Notes: generated from the sequence alone by a model not told the origin. Counted from the stretch's first letter, positions 8,671 through 18,071 are shown. The stretch: 64,000 nucleotides of DNA from Candidatus Moraniibacteriota bacterium (GCA_030645735.1 JAUSNP010000006.1:265607-329606); one strand, 5' to 3'. A program made the numbers and translations.

Positions 8671-8799
8671 TATTCATCCTCCCGCTAAATTAATATCGCA
8701 TAAACGACTCAATTACCTGCTTAGAAAAGTACTGTTCTAAAAGGAGATTATCATAAGTCTACTCGAAATGCAACTTGAATATCTATAGCTTTTATATTG

Positions 8800-10050
8800 T
8801 TACTCTTTGCGCAAGGCTTCCATCGGACTCAAAAGTGAAGCCTTGCGAGCTGGATAGAGTCCAAAAAGCACACCTGTGACCACCGAGAAACCCACGCCCA
8901 ACAAAACTGAATAACCCGAAACGACAAAGTCCACAGCAAAACCAAAGTTGTGGGCGACTTTGCTTGCCAAAAATGCCAAACCGGCTCCCAACGCAATTCC
9001 GACCAATCCGCCTATGACTGTGATGAAAATCGCTTCAAACAAAAACTGTTTCAAGATGATGGAATTTTTGGCACCCACCGCTTTGCGCAAACCAATCTCA
9101 GCTGTTCGCTCAGTGACCGAAACATACATCACATTCATGATTCCCACCCCGCCTACAATCAAAGAAATCGAAGTCAAAGAAAGCAACAATGCATTGACAA
9201 TCAAAAAGACTTTATCCAAAATGCCAGCCACCTCCGTGATGGAAGTGATGGCAAAATCATCTTTGTTGGGATCAGTGATTTTGTGTCGTTGTCGCATCAA
9301 TCCATTGGCTTCATCGATTGTCGCATCAGTTTGAGCCTTGTCTTTCATTTTTATAACCGAAGATTGGACATAATCAATGCCAGCAATTTTTTTCTGATAG
9401 GTGCGCATCGGCACATAGGCCAATTCATCGAAATTGAAAAAGCCTGTCGCCCCGCGTTCTTGCAGATAGCCAATCACACGATAATTGGCACCTTTGAGCT
9501 TGATATTTTTCCCAACTGGATTCTCATCAGCAAAAAGCGCCGTCTTGACCGCACTGCCCAAAACAATCACCTGATCCAAACTTTTATCCTCCTCGTCAGT
9601 AAATCCAACTCCACCAGCAAATTTCGTCTGCTGATCAATATCAAAAATTTGTGAAGTAGTCGCATACAGCATCGTCTGCTTGGTTTCCGGACCATAACTC
9701 GCAATAGCCTGTCCGATACTAGCCGCGTACCAGCCCGCTACATTGGACAATTTTCCCACGGCCTCAATATCTTCAATTTTCAAAGTTGTCACTGAACCAC
9801 TCGAACTGCCTTGGATATTCTTAGTTGAAGTCTTGCTTACTTGCGGTACCTTGACTTCCAAAGCAATGATGTCTGTGCCGAAGGCTTCAATTTGACCAAC
9901 AATATAACCCTTCACGCCCAAACCAAATGACAAAACAACAATCACCGCCACCACGCCAATCACAATACCCAAAATCGACAAAGTCGTCCGACCAACATTG
10001 GCGCGCAGATTGTTGAGAGCTAATTTAATTGAAGTTACTATCTCATGCAT
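8800..10050 (-). CDS. MacB/FtsX-family ABC transporter permease (second)
   Basis: Permease subunit of 416 aa. The N-terminal membrane helix (about residues 22-45, GIVIGVVAVIVVLSFG) is followed by a large outer MacB-type periplasmic-core domain (about 50-270) and three C-terminal helices ending GLYPARKASLLSPMEALRKE, the FtsX-type signature. It is the last gene of a four-gene MacAB-like export operon: adaptor, ATPase, permease, permease. It is clearly a paralogue of the preceding permease (same length, same termini), so the two probably form a heterodimer. The gap between the two permease genes holds a REPIN-like repeat. Confidence 0.9.
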   Translation of the reverse strand: MHEIVTSIKLALNNLRANVGRTTLSILGIVIGVVAVIVVLSFGLGVKGYIVGQIEAFGTDIIALEVKVPQVSKTSTKNIQGSSSGSVTTLKIEDIEAVGKLSNVAGWYAASIGQAIASYGPETKQTMLYATTSQIFDIDQQTKFAGGVGFTDEEDKSLDQVIVLGSAVKTALFADENPVGKNIKLKGANYRVIGYLQERGATGFFNFDELAYVPMRTYQKKIAGIDYVQSSVIKMKDKAQTDATIDEANGLMRQRHKITDPNKDDFAITSITEVAGILDKVFLIVNALLLSLTSISLIVGGVGIMNVMYVSVTERTAEIGLRKAVGAKNSIILKQFLFEAIFITVIGGLVGIALGAGLAFLASKVAHNFGFAVDFVVSGYSVLLGVGFSVVTGVLFGLYPARKASLLSPMEALRKE

Positions 10051-10061
10051 AATATGATTCT

Positions 10062-10162
10062 TGTCATTCCGGCCTTGAGCCGGAATCTACTTATTGTAAT
10101 TGCGAATTTAAATTTAATTCAATGAAACACAGGGCAGATCCCGGGTCAAGCCCGGGATGACA
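10062..10162. repeat. REPIN-like element, copy 1 (101 bp, two inverted REP hairpins)
   Basis: The element is bounded by TGTCAT and ATGACA. Each end is a ~26-base hairpin (TCCGGCCTTGAGCCGGA at the left, TCCCGGGTCAAGCCCGGGA at the right), in inverted orientation, with about 50 bp between. A second copy lies reversed at 51433-51532 and shares spacer sequence as well. It sits inside the transporter operon, between the two permease genes. Confidence 0.85.
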
Positions 10163-10172
10163 TTTTTTTAAT

Positions 10173-11423
10173 TTATTCATATCTAAGCGCTTCCATTGGC
10201 GAAATTTTAGCAGCTTTGCGAGCTGGATAGAGTCCGAAAATGAATCCAATAGCAATTGAAACCGATGTCGCCACCAAGACCGATTGTCCGGAAACAATAA
10301 ACTGCCAGTCATAACCCATAAAATTCGTCACTACCGTAGAAATTATAAACGCCAGCGCAATACCCAAGACAATGCCGATTATGCCACCCGCTAGGGTTAT
10401 CGTGGCCGATTCAATCAAAAACTGCAACATGATTGTGCCATTCTTAGCTCCCACGGCTTTACGCAACCCAACCTCACGAATGCGCTGATTGACTGAAATA
10501 AGCATAATATTCATAATCCCCACTCCGCCAACTAGCAATGAAATTGAACCAACTGACAGCAAAAAATATTTCAAAATATCCGTGATGTTGGAAATGATCT
10601 TCAAAGCTGAAGCGGTGTCGCGCACCGAGAAATCATCATCCTTGGGATTTTTGATATCGTGCTGAATGCGCATGGTCTTGGCCACATCCTCCTTAGCCGC
10701 CGCAATTTCATCTGGATTGGCAATTTTCAAACGGATATAGGACAAATGATCGATGCCCAAAATTATTTTTTGCGCCGTTTTGAGTGGCATCATAATCGCG
10801 TCGCTTGAACCACCTACGCCAAACCCTGCGCTACCCTTGTCTTTCAACACTCCTACCACTGTGAAATTCTCGTCTTTCACTTTGATTTTTTTATTCAAGG
10901 CATCATCAATACCAAATAAATCTTTCTTAGCGCCCGCACCTAACACGACAATGCGCGAAAGACTCACATCATCTTCTGGTACAAAAAAACGGCCTTGTTC
11001 CAATTCAACATTTTCCACATTGATATAATCATGCGTCACGCCCATCACTGAAAAAGAAAAATCATTTTTTTGATAGCTCACTGTCTGCACGCCTTGCGCA
11101 TAAGCACAGCCCGTTTCAACTTCGGGCACATTTTTCTTGTCCATCAAGGCTAAAAAATCCTCATACTTCAAAGTTGTGATGATGATGCCCAAGGCTTGTG
11201 CCGGTGGACCTTTTTCATCCGAAGCACCAGGCAAAACTCCCACCAAATTTGAACCGATACCCGACACTTGATCCAAAATCAAAGTCTGCGCCGAACTGCC
11301 AATCGCCATAATCACAATCACCGACGCCACGCCAATAATAATTCCCAGCACCGTCAAAAACGACCGAAATTTATTCGCCACCAAATTCCTATATGAAATT
11401 TTAACCGGATCCAAGACTCGCAT
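10173..11423 (-). CDS. MacB/FtsX-family ABC transporter permease (first)
   Basis: Permease subunit of 416 aa built like the second one: an N-terminal helix (about residues 18-43, FLTVLGIIIGVASVIVIMAI), a MacB-type outer domain, and three C-terminal helices ending GLYPARKAAKISPMEALRYE. Together with the ATPase upstream and the second permease it should form a mechanotransmission-type exporter. In a cell with a single membrane it would act on substrates at the outer face of that membrane, not across an outer membrane. It lies 18 bp downstream of the ATPase gene. Confidence 0.9.
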   Translation of the reverse strand: MRVLDPVKISYRNLVANKFRSFLTVLGIIIGVASVIVIMAIGSSAQTLILDQVSGIGSNLVGVLPGASDEKGPPAQALGIIITTLKYEDFLALMDKKNVPEVETGCAYAQGVQTVSYQKNDFSFSVMGVTHDYINVENVELEQGRFFVPEDDVSLSRIVVLGAGAKKDLFGIDDALNKKIKVKDENFTVVGVLKDKGSAGFGVGGSSDAIMMPLKTAQKIILGIDHLSYIRLKIANPDEIAAAKEDVAKTMRIQHDIKNPKDDDFSVRDTASALKIISNITDILKYFLLSVGSISLLVGGVGIMNIMLISVNQRIREVGLRKAVGAKNGTIMLQFLIESATITLAGGIIGIVLGIALAFIISTVVTNFMGYDWQFIVSGQSVLVATSVSIAIGFIFGLYPARKAAKISPMEALRYE

Positions 11424-11441
11424 AGCTCGTAAATCTCTAAT

Positions 11442-12167
11442 TTACTTTAAAAGTTCTCCGTCCATTGCAAAACGACGTGTAGTAATTTCTTTGTCGGAAA
11501 CGATACCACCATCTTTCATCAAGATGATGCGCTTGCCGTGTTCAGCAGTGAAGGTTTCGTGAGTGACGAGGATGATGGTTTTGCCAGCGTCGTTTAGGCC
11601 TTGCAAAATTTTCATGACTTGCGTGCCGGATTTGGAGTCCAAGTTGCCGGTTGGCTCATCGGCAAAAATCACGCTGGGGTCATTGACCAAAGCGCGTGCA
11701 ATGGCGACGCGTTGTCGCTCACCACCAGACAATTGATTGGAAAAATAATCCTTGCGATGTTCCATTCCCACGCTGCGCAAAGCTGACAAGACTTTGGCTG
11801 AATTGTCACCTGAGACATCGCCATCATACAAAAGCGGCAACTCCACATTTTCATAAACCGTGGTGCGTGGCAACAGATTGAAAGTCTGGAAAACAAAACC
11901 GACTTTTTTGTTGCGAATCTCCGCCAATTCATCATCCGAAAAACCGTTGGCATTTTGACCTTGAAATATATATTCTCCGCCCGTGGCGCGATCCAAAAAA
12001 CCCAACATTTGCATCAAGGTTGATTTGCCCGAACCCGACGGCCCCATGATTGAAACAAATTCTCCCTCTGCCACATTGAAAGTCACACCGCAAACCGCCC
12101 GCGTCGAAACCCCCTCATTCTCATAAGTCTTGCACAGATTCTTAACTTGGATTAATTGACTTGTCAT
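11442..12167 (-). CDS. MacB/LolD-type ABC transporter ATP-binding protein
   Basis: ATPase of 241 aa that powers the two permeases. Walker A is GPSGSGKST (about residues 41-49), the signature is LSGGERQRVAIARAL, and Walker B is VIFADEPTGNLDS with a following H-loop VTHE. Length and motifs fit the MacB/LolD family of ATPases for FtsX-type permeases. The gene starts one base after the stop of the adaptor gene and is thus tightly coupled to it. Confidence 0.93.
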   Translation of the reverse strand: MTSQLIQVKNLCKTYENEGVSTRAVCGVTFNVAEGEFVSIMGPSGSGKSTLMQMLGFLDRATGGEYIFQGQNANGFSDDELAEIRNKKVGFVFQTFNLLPRTTVYENVELPLLYDGDVSGDNSAKVLSALRSVGMEHRKDYFSNQLSGGERQRVAIARALVNDPSVIFADEPTGNLDSKSGTQVMKILQGLNDAGKTIILVTHETFTAEHGKRIILMKDGGIVSDKEITTRRFAMDGELLK

Positions 12168-12168
12168 C

Positions 12169-13167
12169 CTAGTTTGTTTTCGTAAAAGTCACAACCTTCT
12201 CCCCTGCTTTCAAATTATTCAAAACTTCTACCATACCATTGTCGCCTGACAAACCAGTTTCAACATACACCTTTTCAACAGAGACGCCATCTGCTTTCAA
12301 AACTTCCACATATTGTCGTAGACCCTCGGTCTTAACTGCTCTTTGTGGAATCATCAAAACATCCTCAGCTTGCGCTGTCAAAACATCCACATTGCAACTC
12401 ATGCCGATTTTGAGTCGCGCATCCGCACTGTCCAATTTCAATTTCACGCGATAATACACCACGTCTTGAATCACTGTTGAAGCTGGGTCAATTTCGACGA
12501 CTGTCGCAGTGAAAATGTCTTTTTCAGTCAAAGCATCAAAAGTCACCAAGGCCTTTTGCTCAGTGGCAATTTTCACAATGTCTGCCTCAGGAATATTTGA
12601 TTCTACAAATAAGTTGTCCGGATTGGCAATTGTCAGCACGGTTGCATTCATCACGGCTGTTTCATTGAGATCAATTTTTTTCTCAACTACTGTGCCATCC
12701 ATTGGGGACACCATCACTACATCACGCATTTGTCGCAAAACCGCATCACGCGCCGCCTCAAATTTCTGCACCACTGCTTTTTGCGCAACACGTTGGTCCC
12801 TTGAATACACATCATTACCTTTCATATTATCTAGAGTGTTCTTCTGTGTTTTGATGTCCGCCTGCGCTTGTCGCAATTGTTCATTCAAAACACCTTTTTC
12901 AATCACAGCCAAGCGTTGACCTTTGGTCACCTTGTCACCGATTTCAACATTCATCTGTTCAATCTTGCCCGATGATTTGAATGACAAACCAACACTCTCA
13001 TCTGATTTGAGTTCGCCAGTCACAGAAACAGTCTGTGTCAAATTGCCCTTCACCACATCTTCTGTGGTGTAGGTTGTGGTCGGCGCTTTGGGAGCAAAAA
13101 GTTTGTAACCACTAAAAATCACCGCCGCGATGATAACTAACCAAATTATTTTCTTTTTATATTTCAT
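12169..13167 (-). CDS. HlyD/MacA-family membrane-fusion adaptor protein
   Basis: Protein of 332 aa with an N-terminal membrane anchor (IIWLVIIAAVIFSGYKLF), a biotinyl-lipoyl-like half-motif (KIEQMNVEIGDKVTKGQRLA), a short helical hairpin (about residues 95-140), the second lipoyl half (VVSPMDGTVVEKKIDLNETA) and a beta-barrel region. This is the order of MacA-like adaptors. It is the first gene of the MacAB-like operon. The helical hairpin is short compared with Gram-negative MacA, as expected where there is no outer-membrane channel to reach. Confidence 0.9.
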   Translation of the reverse strand: MKYKKKIIWLVIIAAVIFSGYKLFAPKAPTTTYTTEDVVKGNLTQTVSVTGELKSDESVGLSFKSSGKIEQMNVEIGDKVTKGQRLAVIEKGVLNEQLRQAQADIKTQKNTLDNMKGNDVYSRDQRVAQKAVVQKFEAARDAVLRQMRDVVMVSPMDGTVVEKKIDLNETAVMNATVLTIANPDNLFVESNIPEADIVKIATEQKALVTFDALTEKDIFTATVVEIDPASTVIQDVVYYRVKLKLDSADARLKIGMSCNVDVLTAQAEDVLMIPQRAVKTEGLRQYVEVLKADGVSVEKVYVETGLSGDNGMVEVLNNLKAGEKVVTFTKTN

Positions 13168-13181
13168 GATTTTTTTTATTA

Positions 13182-13604
13182 CTAAAATAATTTATTTTGC
13201 TCCGCGTCCAATGCTTGATTCACCAATGCATCCGCCACTTTGTTTCTCTCACGAAAGACATGGGCAAATTCCACGGTTTTGAAATCCAACATCAAATTCC
13301 AAATTTCGATGAAAAATCTTTGAATCCTTTCATCACTCAATTTATATTCATGATTCAACTGCTTCACCACCAATTCACTATCTAGATAGCACTGAATTTT
13401 CGATTGCTTGGAATTTTTGCCCAAAAGTTGTTTAAGTTTTTTTAAGCCAAAAATCAAAGCCATATATTCAGCTTCGTTATTGGTTTTCACTCCAATACAC
13501 TCGCCATATTTCTTGCCGAGCGTTTCTATATAAACCCCAATACCAGCCGGCCCCGGATTGCCCCGTGAACCGCCGTCGGTATACATAACTATTTTTTCAT
13601 TCAT
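13182..13604 (-). CDS. rnhA: Ribonuclease HI
   Basis: Protein of 140 aa that cuts the RNA strand of RNA-DNA hybrids. The fold signature YTDGGSRGNPGPAGIG opens the protein. The catalytic acidic residues are seen as D (YTDGG), E (NNEAEYMAL), D (YLDSELVVKQLN) and D (KVADALVNQALD). The start codon at 13604 overlaps the first base of an inverted repeat (13604-13720), so the 5' end of the mRNA could fold over the start. The next gene upstream is recJ; both act in DNA repair and primer removal. Confidence 0.93.
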   Translation of the reverse strand: MNEKIVMYTDGGSRGNPGPAGIGVYIETLGKKYGECIGVKTNNEAEYMALIFGLKKLKQLLGKNSKQSKIQCYLDSELVVKQLNHEYKLSDERIQRFFIEIWNLMLDFKTVEFAHVFRERNKVADALVNQALDAEQNKLF

Positions 13605-13720
13605 CCCGCACTAACTTTCCAACATAATCAATTTTTGAGATTACATTGAAAACATACAAATAATTAATTTCATGCGCAACCATGGAACTAGCCCACACAA
13701 CTTGGAAAGTTAGTGCGGGA
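13604..13720. repeat. 117-bp element with perfect 19-bp terminal inverted repeats (MITE-like)
   Basis: The sequence at 13604-13622 (TCCCGCACTAACTTTCCAA) is the exact reverse complement of 13702-13720. The 79 bases between them contain no gene. No clear target-site duplication is visible. The element fills the whole recJ-rnhA gap and its left end touches the rnhA start codon. Confidence 0.85.
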
Positions 13721-13734
13721 CTCATACTCCTATT

Positions 13735-15456
13735 TTAACCTATTTTTAGTCGCAAATCAACCAATGCCAATTGCATCTTTTTGTTGCCATTCCACTCATC
13801 TTCCTGCAAATTGAAGACCACATCCACCTTGTCGCCTACTTTCAAGTCTAGGAATTTGTCGCCAAAGCTGAAACCAATAGCTTCAAAAGTTTTTGGACTC
13901 GCTTGCGCACGCAAAGACAATTTCAAATGCTTACTCCCATTGCCCACGGTTTTCAAATCATCAATCAGCAAATCTTTCATCAAGAAAATCGGCTCTTCGT
14001 TGCCTTCACCAAATGGTTGCAAGGCTTTGATGGCATCCACCAAATCCCAATTCACGTCCGCGGGTGAGATTTCCAAATCAATTTCAATAGTTGGCGTGAT
14101 GTCCAAGCCCACCAATTCTTCTTCAATCAAACCAGAAAGTTTGTCATAAAACTTTTCCATGTTCTCATACTTAACTTGCACGCCTGCCGCTTGCGAATGT
14201 CCGCCATAACGAATGAGTAGTTCGGAGCATTTTTCCAAAGCTTTGATGATGTTCATTTGATCGATACTACGGAATGATCCCACAAATTGATCACCTTGTT
14301 TTTGAAAGACCGCCGTCGGCTTGTTGAATTCATCAGCCACGCGCCCAGCAATGAGTCCCAAGATTCCCACCTGCCAATGCTCGTTGGAAGCAAAAATCAA
14401 TTTTTTGTCTTTGAAAGAATTTTCCGCCAAGGCACGCACTTCGCGCGTGATTTCTTTGGTTACCTTTTGTCGATCTTTATTTTTTTCTTCCACCTCCAGT
14501 GCCATCAGACGCGCTTTGACCACATCACGCTCAATCATCAACTCATAGGAAATGCTAGCATGATCCATTCTTCCGGCCGCATTGATTCTGGGCGCAATTT
14601 GAAAACCAATTTTTTGCGTGTCTGGCACAGAATTTTCATCAATCGCAATGCGTCCCACCTTGAACATTTCCAAAAGTCCAACCCGTCGAGTTTTGGACAA
14701 CACTACCAAACCATATTTAGTCAGCACCCTATTCTCACCAACCAATGGCACGCAATCCGCCACAGTGCCAATCACCACCAAATCCAACAACCATTTCAAC
14801 TGTTCCATCTTCGAGTCATCCACTTTTTTCTGCACGGCCTGCGCCAGTTTGAAAGCCACGCCCACGCCAGCCAAATTCTCAAAAGGATAACCGCAACCTT
14901 CCACATGCGGATTGATGATTGCCACAGCTTGAGGCAAAATTTTCGGAACATAATGATGATCAGTGATGATCACTTCGATGCCTAGTTCTCTAGCCTTTTC
15001 CACTTCAGCAATATTGGTGATGCCACAATCCACCGTGATGATGAGCGTCGCGCCTTCCTTGGCCAAAAATTCAATAGCTGGTTCGTTCATGCCATAGCCC
15101 TCCGTTTGTCGATCTGGAATGTAGGCAATGATTTTTTCAAAACCCACATTCGTCAGCGCCTCATACATCAAAGATGTTGCGGTCACGCCATCCGCGTCAT
15201 AGTCACCAAAGATAGCAATTTTTTCTGAATTCTTTTTGGCCAACAAAATCCGCGCCACTGCTTTTTCCATATCAGCGAAAAGAAATGGATCATGCACATC
15301 TTTGTCATAGTCAAAATCAAAAAACTTCTCCAAAGTCTCCTCACCCACCACACCACGATTGGCCAACAATTGCAAAACCACTGGATGAAATCTCTCTTTC
15401 AACTCAGCACTCACCCCACCCAACTTCTCCTTCACCTGCCAGATTTTATTTGTCAT
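13735..15456 (-). CDS. recJ: Single-stranded-DNA-specific 5'-3' exonuclease RecJ
   Basis: Protein of 573 aa of the DHH family. The phosphoesterase motifs are clear: FGDYDADGVTATS (motif I), ITVDCGITN, VIITDHHYVP (DHH motif) and the DHHA1-type GRVADEFNKPTAVF with RYGGHSQAAG. The C-terminal part is an OB-like RecJ domain. RecJ degrades 5' single-stranded DNA in recombination and mismatch repair. The length matches the family. The promoter region lies inside the long inverted repeat 15473-15615. Confidence 0.95.
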   Translation of the reverse strand: MTNKIWQVKEKLGGVSAELKERFHPVVLQLLANRGVVGEETLEKFFDFDYDKDVHDPFLFADMEKAVARILLAKKNSEKIAIFGDYDADGVTATSLMYEALTNVGFEKIIAYIPDRQTEGYGMNEPAIEFLAKEGATLIITVDCGITNIAEVEKARELGIEVIITDHHYVPKILPQAVAIINPHVEGCGYPFENLAGVGVAFKLAQAVQKKVDDSKMEQLKWLLDLVVIGTVADCVPLVGENRVLTKYGLVVLSKTRRVGLLEMFKVGRIAIDENSVPDTQKIGFQIAPRINAAGRMDHASISYELMIERDVVKARLMALEVEEKNKDRQKVTKEITREVRALAENSFKDKKLIFASNEHWQVGILGLIAGRVADEFNKPTAVFQKQGDQFVGSFRSIDQMNIIKALEKCSELLIRYGGHSQAAGVQVKYENMEKFYDKLSGLIEEELVGLDITPTIEIDLEISPADVNWDLVDAIKALQPFGEGNEEPIFLMKDLLIDDLKTVGNGSKHLKLSLRAQASPKTFEAIGFSFGDKFLDLKVGDKVDVVFNLQEDEWNGNKKMQLALVDLRLKIG

Positions 15457-15472
15457 TTCTTGTATATGTAAA

Positions 15473-15615
15473 ATAGCAAATTTATTTCCGAAAAATTCCT
15501 GTCTGAGAATACAAATTTTATCTGAAATTTTCCTATGGCCGTCATTTGATTGAGGGAAAATTTCAGCAATAAAATTTAGTGCTCGAGTTTAATTTTGAGG
15601 AAATAAATTTGCTAT
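15473..15615. repeat. 143-bp long imperfect inverted repeat (hairpin element)
   Basis: The outer arms are perfect over 17 bp: ATAGCAAATTTATTTCC at 15473-15489 with its complement at 15599-15615. Inside them, CTGAAATTTTCC (15522-15533) pairs with 15555-15566, and AAATTTTAT pairs with ATAAAATTT. The centre is about 21 bases. The element occupies nearly all of the gap between the acyl-CoA synthetase gene and recJ. Confidence 0.8.
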
Positions 15616-15625
15616 AATATTTAAT

Positions 15626-17698
15626 TTATCCGACAATTATTTTCACATCCACCGCCACTGCACTCTTCCCGTCATTATAAATCAACACTGGGTTGATATC
15701 CAACTCTTTGATATCTGCAATTTCTTGCGCCAATTCCGACACCCCCAACAACATCTGCGCCATCTCATCCGCATTGTGCGCTTTTTGTCCGCGCGTTTCT
15801 TCGAATAAAAATTTGATCTTACTGCGCATCAATGATTTTTTTATTTCAGCCAGATTCAATGGCGGCACCAAAAAATTCACCATCTTGAAAACTTCGGTGT
15901 AAATCCCACCCAACCCATACACCACAATCGGACCAAATATACTATCCTGTTTGATGCCCATAATCAATTCGGTTTTGATAGACAACATTTCTTGAATGAT
16001 CAAATTTTCTCCTGGGAAATTGACTTTCATTTGCGCCTGCGCCTGTTGCAATTCCTCTTGATTTTTGATATTCAAAATCACGCCTTGCTTGTCAGTCTTG
16101 TGCAAAACTTTGTCACTATCCACTTTCATCACCACTGAGAATTTAGCAATTTCCGGCAAATCATCATCCACTGTCAAATTGCTCACCGCTGGCGTCGCGA
16201 TGCCATACATTTTAGCTACATCGCTGGCTTCAGAAAATGACAAAGCCGTGCGTTTTTCTTTTTTGACTTTCGCAATTATTTTGGAAACTTCTGCTTGTCG
16301 CGCAATGTTCACCACAAATTCTTTCCGATTAGCCACGACTTCTTTTCTATTTTCATTCCAGACATAATAGTCGTTCAGTGCGTTGACGGCCTCATCTGGG
16401 AAAACAAAATTCGGCACTTCATTCTCATGCAGTCGGGCAATTTCTTTTTCCACTCTTTCGCCACCAATAAAAATTGTCGCCACCATTTTGTTGGTTCTGT
16501 TTTTGAATTCCACAATCTTGCTGACAATCTTCCCGACTGGAGTTTGATCTTGCGCTGTCAGCACGCACAAAATTGCGCCAATTTTTTCATCCTGTTCCAA
16601 AACCTCTAAAGCTTTTTCATAACGATCTTCCATCGCATCACCCAAAAGATCGATTGGATTTTCCACCGATGATTCCGCTGGCAAAAAAGCCCGCAAACTT
16701 TTTTTTGTTTCTTCGCTCAAATTCACCAATTCAATCGTCTTGCCGCCAAAAGCATCCGTGGTCAAAACCCCTGGGCCGCCCGCATTGGTGATGATAGCCA
16801 CGCCTTTTTCTTTGGGCGCGCTTGCCACTGACATAGTTTCAATCAAAGCAAAAAATTCTTCCAAATTTTCCGCCCGCAACACGCCGGCTTTTTCAAAAAC
16901 CGCATCCATAATTTCATTACTGCCGGCCAACGCGCCCGTGTGGGAAGAAATAGCCTTCTGCGCTTTTTCAGTTTTGCCCGCTTTCAAAATCACGACGGGT
17001 TTTTTCTGCGCAACGCGTGAAGCCACTTCAATAAACTTCTGACCATTTTCGATGCCCTCCAAATACATACCCACGACCTTGGTGCTTTCGTCATTCTCCA
17101 AATATTCCAAAACTTCTGCTTCGCTCAGTTGCATCTTGTTGCCCACAGAAATGATGTTGGCGAACTTGATGTTTTCTTTGCGCGCAATGTCCATAATTGC
17201 CACTGCTAATGCACCCGATTGTGACACAAAAGAAATGTTTCCAGCTTGTGGCATGCCACCCGCAAATGAAGCATTGAGTTTCAATTTTGGAATGATGAAA
17301 CCCAAACAGTTTGGTCCCAAAATGTTCAAATCTTTTTCCTCAGCCAACTTTTTCAATTCTTCTTCGCGCGCCTTGCCTTCGGCGTCAGTTTCGGAAAAAC
17401 CTGCCGAAATCACCACAAAGTTTTTGATTTTGTCTGACGCCTCACGAATGACTGGCACCACAATTTTCGATGGCAAAACAATGATAGCTAAATCAACTTT
17501 CTCAGTGATATCCGTCAAGCTTTTGAAAGTGCGCTGATCAAAAAGTTTCTCATGTTTCGGATTGACCAAAAAAATCTTGCCAGCATAGCCCAACTCCAGA
17601 ATGTTTCGCGTGATCACATTCCCCACCTTGCCTCGCTCCTGCGAAGCGCCGACGATGGCGATGGATTGAGGATTGAATAATTTATTTAGTTTCGACAT
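15626..17698 (-). CDS. ADP-forming acyl-CoA (acetyl-CoA) synthetase, alpha-beta fusion
   Basis: Protein of 690 aa that turns an acyl-CoA such as acetyl-CoA plus ADP and phosphate into the acid, CoA and ATP: substrate-level phosphorylation at the end of fermentation. The N-terminal CoA-binding Rossmann domain has IAIVGASQERGKVGN and the LGPNCLGFI motif. The phosphohistidine loop is SSHTGALAGSNE (His about residue 254). The C-terminal ~220 residues are the ATP-grasp beta part (GVILNIKNQEEL, VVVYGLGGIYTEVFK). The fused architecture is common in archaea and in Patescibacteria. It follows the glycolysis genes on the same strand, separated by one small plus-strand gene. Confidence 0.92.
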   Translation of the reverse strand: MSKLNKLFNPQSIAIVGASQERGKVGNVITRNILELGYAGKIFLVNPKHEKLFDQRTFKSLTDITEKVDLAIIVLPSKIVVPVIREASDKIKNFVVISAGFSETDAEGKAREEELKKLAEEKDLNILGPNCLGFIIPKLKLNASFAGGMPQAGNISFVSQSGALAVAIMDIARKENIKFANIISVGNKMQLSEAEVLEYLENDESTKVVGMYLEGIENGQKFIEVASRVAQKKPVVILKAGKTEKAQKAISSHTGALAGSNEIMDAVFEKAGVLRAENLEEFFALIETMSVASAPKEKGVAIITNAGGPGVLTTDAFGGKTIELVNLSEETKKSLRAFLPAESSVENPIDLLGDAMEDRYEKALEVLEQDEKIGAILCVLTAQDQTPVGKIVSKIVEFKNRTNKMVATIFIGGERVEKEIARLHENEVPNFVFPDEAVNALNDYYVWNENRKEVVANRKEFVVNIARQAEVSKIIAKVKKEKRTALSFSEASDVAKMYGIATPAVSNLTVDDDLPEIAKFSVVMKVDSDKVLHKTDKQGVILNIKNQEELQQAQAQMKVNFPGENLIIQEMLSIKTELIMGIKQDSIFGPIVVYGLGGIYTEVFKMVNFLVPPLNLAEIKKSLMRSKIKFLFEETRGQKAHNADEMAQMLLGVSELAQEIADIKELDINPVLIYNDGKSAVAVDVKIIVG

Positions 17699-17749
17699 AT
17701 GCTTATTTTAGCGTATTTAAAGCAAAATTTTATATAGCTTAGACATCTA

Positions 17750-17778
17750 TTGACTTTTTTATATTTTTGTGCTATTAT
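17750..17778 (+). promoter_or_regulatory. Sigma-70-type promoter of the 65-aa membrane protein gene
   Basis: TTGACT (17750-17755) and TATTAT (17773-17778), exactly 17 bp apart. The predicted start near 17785 gives a leader of about 70 bases. Confidence 0.8.
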
Positions 17779-17853
17779 TGCAAATCAGTAGTTCTTTATT
17801 AAATCAACTGCCCGCTCCCGAGGCCGTAGAAAAAATTTCGGAGAGGAGAAACC

Positions 17854-18051
17854 ATGAAAACATTGATGATCATCAGTGCCGTGGCGGCCCTGGGTATGCT
17901 GGCAGGGGCCTTGCTCGTCGGTTTGAACATTGACGAGTTGGCCAAGATCTCCGAGAGCTTCACAAAGCTCGGAGTAATCTTATCCGTTGGTACGCTGGCC
18001 AGCACGGCAGTATACTGCGCCACAGATCTATCTCTGAGCAAGAGGAACTAG
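17854..18051 (+). CDS. Small two-helix membrane protein, 65 aa
   Basis: The frame encodes MKTLMIISAVAALGMLAGAL and onward, with two hydrophobic helices (about residues 3-24 and 39-57) joined by a short charged loop (DELAKISESFTK). It has a complete, independent transcription unit: promoter at 17750, a GGAGAGGAG ribosome site a few bases before the ATG, and a terminator at 18072. Its base composition is visibly richer in G and C than that of its neighbours, and it sits alone on the plus strand between minus-strand operons. I do not recognise the family; it could be a small holin-like or transporter-associated protein, but nothing in the sequence decides this. Confidence 0.75.
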   Translation: MKTLMIISAVAALGMLAGALLVGLNIDELAKISESFTKLGVILSVGTLASTAVYCATDLSLSKRN

Positions 18052-18071
18052 AAGACCCCCTTTGCTCGACC

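Noticed and set aside
8948..9654. Long open frames opposite the permease gene
   Set aside because: They are antisense shadows of a clearly coding gene, without ribosome sites or protein-like composition. Similar shadows opposite valS, recJ and the ATPase at 60-62 kb were dropped for the same reason.
15626..17698. Succinyl-CoA synthetase (sucCD fusion)
   Set aside because: The CoA-binding, His-loop, then C-terminal ATP-grasp order in one chain matches ADP-forming acetyl-CoA synthetase. No TCA-cycle genes are nearby.
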